Positions 34,872-44,949 of a DNA stretch of 64,000 nucleotides are shown one piece after another. Position numbers and translations under genes: made by a program. Numbering within the stretch: the stretch's first letter is position 1; each line of letters begins with the position of its first letter. Origin of the DNA: Gaeumannomyces sp. JS-464. Taxonomy: Eukaryota; Ascomycota; Sordariomycetes; Magnaporthales; Magnaporthaceae. The DNA lies in assembly GCA_002197995.1 (NCBI GenBank), contig NGZR01000001.1, positions 1,674,001 through 1,738,000 on the forward strand, given 5' to 3'. The notes below the pieces were generated by a model. It searched no databases. It saw only the letters and a list, made by a program, of their open reading frames with translations, and was not told the DNA's origin.

Positions 34872-35214
34872 TCATGTCCCTGACCTGACCATACGTGGCC
34901 GCCCACGGCGTCTCAGGAGATTGCCTAGGGTGGCCTGGCCGGTGTAATGCAGGCACATCGTCTCCTTCCGCTGCCCTCGCTGCACCTCCTGAATGGGCTT
35001 CCTCCTCCTCGTCGTGCCGGCTCCCTCCGTTACCAATGGCAGTGCGAGATCCTACCGGATTGCCTCACGCCCCCGTCACCTCAGCCTACCGGCTCCCTCC
35101 AGGGATTCGTGTCTGCCTTGGCATTGTCGAATGAATGCATGGATCGTCCGTTTTACGCCGCGCTGCAGACTCATCGTCAAAGGGGCATCGGGGTTGGCTT
35201 GTGTGATGGGCAGG

Positions 35215-35245
35215 GGCGCGAGGGGCAAAGCCCGCCCCTCGCGCC
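35215..35245. other. Strong GC-rich hairpin in intergenic DNA
   Basis: GGCGCGAGGGGC (35215-35226) and its exact complement GCCCCTCGCGCC (35234-35245) are separated by 7 bases. Outer GGGGTTGG (about 35190) and CCAACCCC (35244-35251) could extend the structure. It lies between the bZIP and CFEM genes; the rest of 34872-35600 shows no gene. Confidence 0.6.
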
Positions 35246-35604
35246 AACCCCAACCCTCAAAGGGCCAGGCACTTCACCGCCGGTTGCGCCGCGCGCGTTG
35301 CGCCCATTCGCGAAGTCGCCCGAACCTGCATGTGGTGTTGCCGCTAGGGCCTCCAGCTCCCTTCCCAGACCTTGACACTCGGCTTCCTCCGCGAATTTTC
35401 ATCGCCTCCATCTTCCGAGCCCCTCAGCTGAAAGATATTGGCGTCTGCTCCTTTCCATTTCAGGGCAATAATCGGAATATTGCAGGTTGGGGCGTCGGAG
35501 GCACGGGAGGCTGAGGTTGTCGTGCTGGTATGATGTGCTGCGTTCTTGACGGCTGAGGGAATGCCTCAGCATTTCATTGCGCCCAATCTCAACTGTCTGG
35601 AACT

Positions 35605-35616
35605 ACTATATTTAGC
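35605..35616 (+). promoter_or_regulatory. Putative TATA box of the CFEM gene
   Basis: ACTATATTTAGC lies about 95 bp upstream of the ATG at 35704, followed by a pyrimidine-rich leader. Distance and sequence fit a fungal core promoter; assigned by position only. Confidence 0.4.
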
Positions 35617-35703
35617 AGCCCTCGCACCAAACCCGGCTATCCTCCTCCTTGCTGACGACTTACCACATAGTACCATACGCACATCCATTTCTACACGTTT
35701 ACA

Positions 35704-36351
35704 ATGCTGTTATCCGCTATATTGATCGCGTTTCTCATTGCGGGGGCGACTGGTCAAAACGCAGGACCCCAGAGCTTAGTCGACAGGGCATACTTCTCGA
35801 AACTCCGACCATGCGCACAGTCATGCTTCTTCTACCGCGGTGGCTACACTCTCGACTATGTGGGGAGATCCATGAAATGCAGTTTGACAACTACTTTGCT
35901 TTCCAGGGTTGCAGAGAACGACTGCTACTGCCGAACCGACCTACAACTAAGCGCCCATCTGACGATATCAACCTGCGTCTTGAAATCATGCTCCTCCAAC
36001 ACCAATGATATGACGAGTGCCTGGAGCGTTTACGGCAGGTATTGCACGGAGAATGGCTATGTCGCGGTCGTTGAGACAGACGCGGCCCCCGCAGCTGCGA
36101 CCCCCACAGCTGCTCCAACAGCTGCGCCTACAGCCGGTGCCACCGTGCCGCGGGCTATTCCGACGTCGACCTCGAAGACATCAAATACTTCTCGATCCGC
36201 GACTCTGTGGACGACGCTTCTCTTCAGGACGGTCTTGGTACGTACGGATGTCGGACCCGACGGTTTCTCTAGTTACCTTGCTCATCGCAGCTGGCTGCTA
36301 ACGTCGGTTTGTCTGCAGGTCTTAACGGTCGTAGTGCATTCCATGTACTGA
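35704..36351 (+). CDS. Small secreted CFEM-like eight-cysteine protein
   Basis: Starts MLLSAILIAFLIAGATGQ, a clear signal peptide. Residues about 35-120 hold eight cysteines: PCAQSC, KC, NDCYC, STC, SC and YC, in the CFEM pattern with a C-x-C pair. A Thr/Ala/Pro-rich stretch follows (TPTAAPTAAPTAGAT), like the O-glycosylated stalks of wall or GPI proteins. A probable intron at 36238-36318 (GTACGT donor, GCTAAC branch at 36297-36302, CTGCAG acceptor; 81 nt, so the frame is kept either way) gives a spliced protein of about 188 residues ending VLTVVVHSMY, with no obvious GPI signal. CFEM proteins act at the cell surface, some in haem/iron uptake and some in host interaction; which applies here is unknown. 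Confidence 0.7.
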   Translation: MLLSAILIAFLIAGATGQNAGPQSLVDRAYFSKLRPCAQSCFFYRGGYTLDYVGRSMKCSLTTTLLSRVAENDCYCRTDLQLSAHLTISTCVLKSCSSNTNDMTSAWSVYGRYCTENGYVAVVETDAAPAAATPTAAPTAAPTAGATVPRAIPTSTSKTSNTSRSATLWTTLLFRTVLVRTDVGPDGFSSYLAHRSWLLTSVCLQVLTVVVHSMY

Positions 36352-36384
36352 GATCTGTTGTTGTGGTTACGCCATGGTCCTCAC

Positions 36385-36570
36385 GATGACGGAATTTATT
36401 GGTTCTTCCAGAAGCAGGGACGCTACAGCGTGGCCAAGGAGTTAGTGAGTACGGCCTGGAAGGAATTCGCCGACATCTCTGGTCCAAAGAACCCGGAAAC
36501 AATTAATGCGCTGACTTTGCTCGCTTATGTCGTTTCGCGCCAAAGCCGCGCCGAGGAGGCCTGCTCGTTT
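36385..36570 (+). pseudogene. TPR-repeat gene fragment
   Basis: The frame reads FQKQGRYSVAKELVSTAWKE, then GPKNPETINALTLLAYVV and QSRAEEA. This is the spacing of the TPR repeats (G...A..L......KGP..P.T......LA....Q....EA) found in fungal NB-ARC/TPR and kinesin-light-chain-like proteins. Homology ends near 36565; the downstream frame is the antisense of the dynamin fragment. No start, partner domain or upstream exon is seen, so it is a relic. Confidence 0.45.
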
Positions 36571-36710
36571 TTATCGAGAAGCAAGCGACGGGGTTTCGGA
36601 AGTTCGGACATGAGCACCACGGGTGTCAGGAGCGGCTCCACGCGCGCGAAGAAGGTCAAACCAGTGGGAACAGTGGGTAAACAGTTAGCTAGGGTGCATG
36701 GCAAATCATT

Positions 36711-36912
36711 GAATCTGGGCTTTGGCTCGCACCGAAGCACCAATTCTGTCACGAAGCGGGTGCAGAGGCCATTCTTGGTGGGAAGCGGGTGCCCGGAGAC
36801 GGCCTCGAGCACGGAACTCTTGCCGGCCGATTGATTGCCGCAGACAATGACCTGGGGAAGGTCGGCGCGATGCTCTCTGGACTGAAGGTCCGCGCTGGGT
36901 TGTCCAGACATG
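36711..36912 (-). pseudogene. Dynamin-like GTPase gene, N-terminal fragment
   Basis: From an ATG at 36910-36912 the minus frame reads LPQVIVCGNQSAGKSSVLEA, the dynamin P-loop (GxxxxGKS). VSGHPLPTKNGLCTRFVTEL follows, matching the dynamin signature and switch I region, then VLRCEP. Dynamins use GTP to remodel membranes. The usual helix between start and P-loop is shortened (LQSREHRADLPQ), and after about 67 residues the family match ends although the frame stays open to 36525. The G2-G4 motifs are absent, so this is a truncated relic. Confidence 0.6.
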
Positions 36913-37245
36913 GCTGCAGTTCGGCGCCCAGGACTTGCTGGGGTGCTAACCGTGCGAGAAATGTGCAGTTGTGTAAGGGGAGAAGGGAGCCACAAAGATG
37001 GGACGGGTGATGACTGAGTAGCTCGATAGCACAATGGCAAAGGGGTTATAGCTTGCAGGTTCCGTGCTTGGAGGTTTGCGTGGCTGTGTTGGCCGCGGTG
37101 TGGGAGTGAAGCCATGCGCACACAGTCCGATACTTACGGGCGGGCACTGTGGGACCCTGCCAGCGACGCATGCGCCCACAGTTGCCGTCGACCCCTGATT
37201 TGCTGACCCATTGCTGGCCGGCTCGCTGACAACAATGGAACAGGC

Positions 37246-37732
37246 TTAATCAGCCGCTGCATTTAACAATGCAGCAAAACTTCCGTTGGCCGGGTTAAGC
37301 CAGCAGCGCCAGATTGTGCAGCTGTCGCCGGAAAGGTACGAGGGGTGGATCGAGTGCTTCGAGCTTCTTGCAACGCCGAAGGAAGGTATTCGTAATCCGG
37401 ATATTAGGGCCAGTGCTGTCGCTGCTGCTGTGGTAATAAGAGAGACGTGGGAAAAGGCGGTGGCGGAGGAGAAGCTTGGGAAAGGGAAGGGTGCGAAGAC
37501 TTCTGTGCTATCCAATGCACGGTGCAGCCTCAAATCCGAAGGGCGGGCTGACATCAATTCGTCAGCACAAGCTCTGACGCCCAAAGGACTGGAATCATTG
37601 CGGTTTAGGTGCCCACGAAAAGGGTCAGCCTCTAGTCGTCGGCTTCGGCAGGTAATACACGCGATGGGCAGTCGCCTCCTCGGCTTGCCCTCCGTGGTCA
37701 TGCCCCAGTCACGACCTCAGCCGCGCGGATGA
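37246..37732. other. Open frames with a possible Zn2Cys6-type start, unresolved
   Basis: On the minus strand from 37701 the frame starts KPRRRLPIACITCRSRRLEA, like the opening of a fungal Zn2Cys6 DNA-binding domain (ACxxCRxRRxKC). The third Cys position reads Ala, and the remaining Cys residues are absent. On the plus strand 37286-37732 encodes 148 residues (SPERYEGWIECFELLATPKE region) that I do not recognise. At most one is real; both may be decayed. Confidence 0.25.
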
Positions 37733-39108
37733 AGCGCGGTGCGGACCCCGTCCAAATCCGCGGCCCGAGGCTGCTCGGCGGCGTTAGGGGAGGCGGGGGC
37801 CGCCGTTGTGGGTGTGTGTGCAGTGTGCGGCTTGGTGCGCACCTCGATTTGTTGTTGGGTCACTGGGAACGAAGGAAGTTTGTGGGGAGCAATCCGCTAA
37901 AGGCGGAAGCCCACGTTTTCGTTGTGGCAGGCCCCTTGATCCCGGCCCACTTGGCTGGCGTCGCCCCCTCCTTTGGGTTCCTCCAAGCCGCCCGTGTAAT
38001 TCCTTCCAGCAGTTGCCTCTGGCGCCGGCCTGCTCAGAGCAGTTGCACTGCCACCATGTGCGGAACGACCTGCAGCACGCAGGCAGGGTGCTTTTAAACA
38101 GTCCGTTTTCGGCAGGCGCGCTGGCCTAAAAAATGGCGCCGTTGTAACCCAGCACTTGACGCGGATGGGAATCCTGGATCCGGGGCAGGGGCAAAGAACC
38201 GTCCGGTGCTGTAGGCAAACGAGCCAACTACAAATGGCCTTCCTCGACGGTGTGGGTCGCAGCACGCTCTTGGACCCTTGTCTGGACGTGCCGGAGTCAG
38301 CCCCAGCCAGTCGAATCCACCTACGAAGGCTGGCAAGGCTGGCGTACTGCGGAGTTGTGCTCATGTTCGAAGTGGACCTGCCATGCACATTCCTCGCACT
38401 GGCGAGATTTTCTCCAGCCTCGCCATCGTCCATAAACTGCTTGTGTGCTTTGTTATGGTGAAATTCTACTGCACTTCCACTAACATGACGTTCGTGCAAT
38501 GTTTAAAAGCGCGCTGGCGATGTACCGAAATGCTCATCCCCACCGTTCCATCTCGACGGCCTCCACTCTTGCGCGACATGACGCACGATTGCGCGATTCG
38601 AAGCTGTAGCTTGGGAAAAAAAAGTGACGATAGCTTGCCAGCCAGGGTTGGGTAGTGCTGCACCATGTTCGCTTCCCCTCCGCCACGCCACTCCCGGCGT
38701 CGAGACGCTGCGGGCGACGACGCCTCGACCCGCTCGTTGACGGCCGCCGCCAGCTGCGCGCCCCTTTGGCCGCCTTCCGCGCCCGATTATCGTGTGATGA
38801 GTGACCACTCGCGCAGGCCGCTCCCTGGCGCCGATTGGCTGCGCCGACGCATCTCGCTTTTCATTTGAGCATACAATCCCTTTTTTTGCTTCCTCCACCT
38901 TGCAGGATTCGCTGGCCAGGAGGCGGTTAGGCTTCACTGGAACGCGCCGCCATTGAAAGTCGTCTTGGCTGTAGCGACAGTGGATCAACTCAGCCGGTTC
39001 ACTCCCTATTGGTTGGGCGGATCCACTGCCCCGCATGCGTGGCCGCCCGCCGCACCGTTCCCACTGCACAGCGACTTGTACATAGCGTGCTTCAAACACA
39101 CACCCGCC
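37733..39108. other. No gene recognised
   Basis: Frames of 60-200 codons occur on both strands (for example minus 38499-37897 and 39099-38503), but they overlap each other, have no recognisable motif and no convincing start or intron context. Confidence 0.5.
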
Positions 39109-39667
39109 ATGTCCGACACCGATACCGCCCCAGCGCCCTCGACGCCGACCATCTCTTGCATTTCGAGCTCGCCGTCGGCAATGTCCTCACGACGGCCGCG
39201 GCGCAAAATGCATACGCTTAAATATTCGACGGGCTGCCGACGATCCAGGCGTGGGAGGCATTTCTGGCGCCCATGAAGTCACACCTCATATACAAACTCA
39301 ACCACAGCGCAACTTGCGAGGCGGCCCTGGGGAAGGTTGAGGAGTTCCAGCGCACGTTCAACGCCAGCCGCCGGCTGCAGTTCCGGCGCCAGCTCCTGCG
39401 CGCCTTCAATGCCGCCAAGGTCGGAAGCCCCGAATTCGACCTGCGCCTCGTCGAAATGACGGCCGTTGCCTGCCATGCCATTGTCCTTTTATTCCAAATG
39501 GACGATGGCGTCCACAAGCGCAAGGTGCATAAGGATTGGCTCGCGTCCGAGATGCAGATCCAGGTGCTCAGCCAGCGGCCGTCGTATTCGGTCCCCCTGC
39601 CAAAAACCCCATTTAGCCACCGCAGCTATACAGCCGTCGAGCAGTACCCGACGGCGAAGCGGATATT

Positions 39668-39671
<4 letters not shown>
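39109..39671 (+). pseudogene. Conserved-looking hypothetical gene, truncated by LINE D
   Basis: An ATG at 39109 begins MSDTDTAPAPSTPTIS in one frame. The main body is in another frame: LDADHLLHFELAVGNVLTTA, a stop at about 39220, FDGLPTIQAWEAFLAPMKSH, then FDLRLVEMTAVACHAIVLLF and DDGVHKRKVHKDW. A final frame change gives YPDGEADIVG just before the repeat at 39672. I recall fungal hypothetical proteins with a 'YP.G.ADIVGYWAE' motif after such a helical part, with no known function; this is memory, not a search. The remaining C-terminal part is not found beyond LINE D's other end. Confidence 0.45.

Positions 39672-39742
<71 letters not shown>
39672..39742. repeat. (GA)n microsatellite, 71 bp, at the 3' end of LINE D
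   Basis: An unbroken AG/GA run joined directly to TATATTTAACGTCAG, the last unique bases of the LINE 3' UTR. It occupies the place of the ACTC/ACTT tail (complement GTGA/GTAA) of LINEs B and C. Confidence 0.95.
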
Positions 39743-39745
<3 letters not shown>

Positions 39746-40249
39746 ATTTAACGTCAGCTGATCGGGATCTACCAGTCCCTGCCTCCCAGGGGGCATATGA
39801 CGTGCTAGCGCTACCTAAGCTATATACATCAGGCCAAGTGCTGCTCTTATGGCGGCTAGCAAATTAAACCCGAAGGCATACGGAGGTCGGGCCGTATTCC
39901 GGCGCTCCTTGTTGGTGAGCGGGCAATCGGCAAAAATGGCGTATAAAACGCCGGGGCGTTGTAAGCGCAGCGGTGGTAGTAGTGCGTTCGGCCGGCGGGT
40001 GTGCCGAGGAAGGGGGCGAGGCCAGGCGGGGGGTTTTTAGAACCCCCCTGGGTCCAGCCGGGGTTGCGGGGAACTAACGAGCTTATTCTTGGTCCGGGTG
40101 GTACAAAGGAAAGGTGTAAGTGCTAAAGGAAAAAGAAATAGGTAATGTGCGGGCTGTTATACCCTATTGTTATCGTCCGGCGATAGTAAAATAGTTTATA
40201 GCTTTAACGAACGAGGCAAAAAGGAGGGGCTTTTATAATAGCCGTTTTT

Positions 40250-43200
40250 AATACCCGGGTTTGTTAAAAGTCGAGGCGGGGTTCGTTATAAGCCATTTGT
40301 TTTTTTTTTTTTTTTTGCTTTAGCCAGTTTGTAAAATACAAAGTGAAAAAGGGATTTATTTTTCTTATAACGGTACGAGTTATCGTCCTCGTATTTAAAC
40401 TTTTAATAGTACTAGTCGAAATCCCCGTAGGTTATACGTGCGGCTATTAGCCGTTATAATACTTTCCGGTGCAGTTGCAAAACGTCGCGTAAGCGTTATA
40501 ATATTAGCGGGAGGTTTATAGCTTTATATCGTTCCGGGAGGTTATTTTCGAACTAAACGTTTCGGGAGTTTTAAGCCATTTTCCGGGTTAAAGCTTTAAC
40601 GCCAGCTATTGTTAATTTAGCATATTAAAGTACCGGGAAGGCCGTGCTAAGCTTTACTTTAGCGTTAGCTTTTTCGTTTCCGGAATTTTTATATAACCCG
40701 GGGATTAACGAACGTATACCCGGTATTTATCCATAAAGTAATAAACCTTTTTAAAAGCTTTTTGCAAGCTATTAAAAGCCGTGTTTAAAAAGCCGTTAAT
40801 CGCCGAGGTGTTATTAAAGCATAAGTGGTAAATGCAATTGCGAAAGTTCCAAATAGCTTTACGAAGGCCTATTTGGGCTTTTTTCGTTTTACCGTCGAAT
40901 ATTTTAACAAAATGTGCTAATTTGCCGTGCTTGGAAAATTTGCGTTAACCGGTTTGGTATATTACTTAACCGTATTTAATTGCTTCGTTTTCCGTTTTAA
41001 ACCCGTCGTTATAAATTATAATGTTTGTAAACGGAAAAGTGTTTAATTACGTTATAAATGTTTTAACTGTTATTTGCTTTTTTTATATAACTACCGTAAA
41101 CCTCGTATATTTATAAAAAAAGGTAAGCCGGGCGGGTGTAAACCGGAAAAAGTTAACTGTTTTTTATAAACACGTCGTTTGCTTGCCGGGCAGGCCCGTT
41201 TTAAGCTTTTAAGCGTTAATCGTCAATTTAACCGTTGCGGTTAAAAAGTGGGCTTTTAAAACCGTATTAATGCGAGTTGTAAAACGAAAGCGGATTTGTT
41301 TTAAAAGCGCTTCGGCGCCCGGGATGCCGGATTTGTAATGCAAAGCTTTTATCGGTATGGTTTTCCAAACTGGTATTATTACTTAAAAAAACGTAATTAA
41401 AACTTTGTTAACCCGTTTAATTAAATGGCTTTAACAAATATATTATTATTATGTAAGCTTATATAGGTGTGGTTTAGTTTTACCCTTATACTACATTTCG
41501 GCTTCGTATAATACTGTTAGGATAATAACCGTCGTAACGGCTTTATATACCAATTGCGCCGGTAACCTTCCTATTAAATAAGTAAGTTTTCGGAAATGGT
41601 TAGCGATATTTAAATCTTTTGCAGCCATATTATTAACGTGCGGCCCGAAGTTAAGCTTTTGGTTAAAAAAAAAGCTTAACTATCATAAAATTGCCAAGCT
41701 TTTAAAGCTTTTTGCAGCTTGTTATATAATTAAGCTTTCGGTTTTAATCGCCGGGGTTATAGGGTTTTTTTACCTGGAAAAATGCATAAGCTCGCATTTT
41801 CCAAGGTCGAAAGTAATTTTATTAGCTTTGTTTTAATGTAGGATTTCCGTTACCGTTGCTTTTGTTTTATAAAAGCACTTTTTCGGGAAGTTGCCCGTTA
41901 CGTATATATTTATATCGTCCGCGTATTTATACTTTACTGCTTTCGTTTCAAGTAGGATTTCGGCTATATATAGCATAAACAGGACTAGTAAAGCTGGTAA
42001 CCTTTAAAATAACTTGCAGTTTTAAAAAAAAGGGGGTTGCCGTAACGTTTTCCAAACGCATTTAAACTAGCTTATTTTTTATAAAAAATAATATTTAACG
42101 CATTAATATTAAATCCCATTTTTAATTTAACAGCTTTCGAAAAAGCCTTCGGCGAAGTACGGCGTTAAAAGCTTTTTATACGTTTATTATAACAAAAGCG
42201 GCGGTTTTATAGCTTTAAAATGCGCGTTTTACTTTGTGGGTTACGTATGCCGTTAAATCGGTGGCGGCCTTTTTAAAAGTCGCTCCGGAGTGTTACAAGG
42301 CTATTAGCTTGTATTATAACGCGAAAAACGCTATCCGCGAAACCATTAAACTTTTTAGTCTTTTTTTTAAGCACGAAAGCAAAGCTATTAAACGGTAGGA
42401 TTTTAAATTTGTTATATTTAATTTGTTTAGCTTTTATAACATAACCATTTCCGTTGTACGGAAAGGGTTTAAATAATGCCCGGCTTTTAAGCATGCTTTG
42501 AAAAAAACTTTTACGTATTTTTTATTACCGGTTATACCGTTGTTAGCAGTTTAACTAATAAAAAGTCGATATTTAAAGCCGTGTTTGCCGTGTTAATACT
42601 GCATTTTCGGCATTTTTTTAATAAAACGTAAAGGTTTTACGAAAATTGTGCGACTTTTTAAAACGCTTTTAGCGTAACGGATTTTTTTATAAATCGTTTT
42701 TCACGGTAAACCTGCGAAGGATTTTACGGTTTAACGTTTCCGTTTTATTTTTAGCGTTACGGTAACCTCCCCGTTAATATTTAACTAGGGGAGCTGTATA
42801 ACGGGCGTAAGTTTATGCCATTTTACAATACGGTATAACGCTGTTAAAAAATCGATTTTTTTTAGCACGTTAACCTAATGCTATTTTTTGGCTGCCCGAA
42901 CCGCTACTTTTAACGCGTAGGTTTTAACCGTATTAAGCCCGCCCCCCGCCGTTGCCTTTGCCAAACCCCGCCGTATAATAGCGCATTTTTCGTTTTATTA
43001 CGGTTAGCTTTTGCTTTTAACCTTAAGCTTTTTACCGAAAATAATTAGCGCATTTTTTAATAGGTTAATTAGTGTTTTAATTATTATATTTAAGTAATTT
43101 GTATTGTATAAACTTATTTATGGCGGCAAAATGACAGCCCTGGTTGTTACCGCGTTAGCAAATATTGGAAATTTATCGTCGAAAAGCGTAATACGTTTGC

Positions 43201-43960
43201 AATTCGGGGTAACGTTATTAAAATAAAAAACCTCGATTTGTATTATGCGGTGGTTCGAATTAATTGCTAGCACGGGGTTAATTTCCGCTGTTATTAACGG
43301 GGCGTTAGTAAAAGTAAAGTTTAGCACACCTTTTTAATCGTATATGGGCTGGTTTAAGTAAGTAAGTAAGAAAAAGGTTGCAAAAATTAGCTTATTAGGC
43401 TATTTTTCGCTTTTATTTTTATTACTTTAAGCCGGGTTTTATGCCGGGAACGAAACGTTAAAATCTTTAATTACAATGCATTTCGTTATTAAAGCGTTAA
43501 CGTAATAGCAGGTTTAAAAAAAGTTTAAAAGGTTTTTTAAAAGCTTATTTACGTTAACGAAAATGCATTTAAAAATAGCGAACTAAAAGATATTTCGCGT
43601 GTTATTTACCGGCCTATCCGCAAAAGCCGAAACTTTAGGTTTTTCCGTACGTATGTTATTACCCGAGGTTTGGTTTAATGGCTATACTAGCTATTTACTA
43701 AGGTAAATAGCTCGTATAACGGGTGGGTGCATAGCATAAACTTCCCTGTTTAAACGTTAAAAAGCTTTTACATTAATACCACGTTAATTTTCCGGCTTTA
43801 ATATAATTAAAAACAAAATTGCCGCCGTTGCCTAATTACGTTAAACGTTCGTTTAAACGGCGGTTACGGCTTAACGGCGTTCGGGGCGAAGCTTTAAACG
43901 CCGGGGCCTATTGCTATACGCTTGCTTTTGGTTGGTTATTAGCATAGGTAAAGGTGGCGG
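40250..43960 (-). pseudogene. LINE D ORF2 remnant
   Basis: Collinear with LINE C ORF2. YADD codons are still present near 41922-41933 (ATCGTCCGCGTA on the plus strand), which contain no CpA site. Endonuclease pieces remain near 43120-43330 (TNAPLITAEINPVLAINSNH, where LINE B has TDSDH). Stops are dense throughout. Confidence 0.8.
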
Positions 43961-44477
43961 TAATATATTAAGGGGTTTAGTTTTAAAACTGTTGGTTAGC
44001 AGTACGCCGGCGTTTTTCAGGGCGTTTTTCAAAGCGTTTTCGTTTATTTTCGGTGCTTTCCTCCAGTTTAGGGGAATTTAACTCCATAATTGCTAATATT
44101 TCGTATTGGTTATTAACATTAACTTTAGCTTTTTTGCATAATGCTTTTCTTTACCAGCCGTGCTAAGCGTCCTTTCGGGGACCGGCGTGGCTTATAAAAA
44201 CAAAGTTGTTAATTAAAGCTATTTGCCCGTTTAGCGGGCGTGTCCCGGCGGTGGCGACCGCGGCCGCGGCGTAAATAGCGGCGGCGGCGAAAGCGGCGTC
44301 GGTAATAGGGGTAAAGTGGTAGCCGCGGTAGCCGCGGTGGCCGCGGTAATAGGGGCTGCCTGTTATGAATTGGGCTTGGTGGCCCAATTCTAGTGCCAAG
44401 GCTTTGCCTTGTGGCTTGTATATAGTCCTTTCCGTAGCCTCGGGCCTTCGGCAAGTAAATCTTTTCCTTTTGTTAGC

Positions 44478-44638
44478 TAATAGAGGTGCGCGACGATAGG
44501 CACCCAAAGTGATTGGTTTTTAAGCTACTTTACTCGATCGCAGGCTAGGGCGCGCGCAGGCCAAAAGGGCCAGTGCATAGGCCCTAAAGCTGTAAAGGCA
44601 CCAGTTGCTACCCACGTAACTCCAGGCCACTTTTAACA
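44478..44638 (-). repeat. Copia 2 left LTR (3' LTR)
   Basis: Begins TAATAGAGGTGCG (TG changed to TA) and ends TTTTAACA. Contains GATAGGCACCCAAAGTGATT, also present in the right copy. A purine tract (complement AGGGGGG, 44639-44644) adjoins it. Confidence 0.88.
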
Positions 44639-44949
44639 CCCCCCTGTAAGCTATGCAACGGTTTTAATGGTATTACGAGCCCGTATTTACGTAATAATCC
44701 TCCAAATTCGTAATGTTTCCCTGGTTTTCCTATAAGCCGTTTATTACGGCATTTGCTGCATTCCCAGCTAAACAACCAAACCTCGCTTATTTTTCCGCCG
44801 TTAGGCCTTTCATAAAACCGTCCGCCTTTATATTGGCCGTGCTAATAAGCTTAAAGGTAAAAAGTTAACGCTTTACAATATCGATTACCCATTTATAACG
44901 GAGGTTAATTATACAAGTGCGGGCTAATTCCAACGGGTTTAATACCGTC

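Noticed and set aside
39672..39742. Possible Glu/Arg-rich protein tail from the GA repeat
   Set aside because: It is the LINE tail read through by chance; the true gene frame had already shifted before it.
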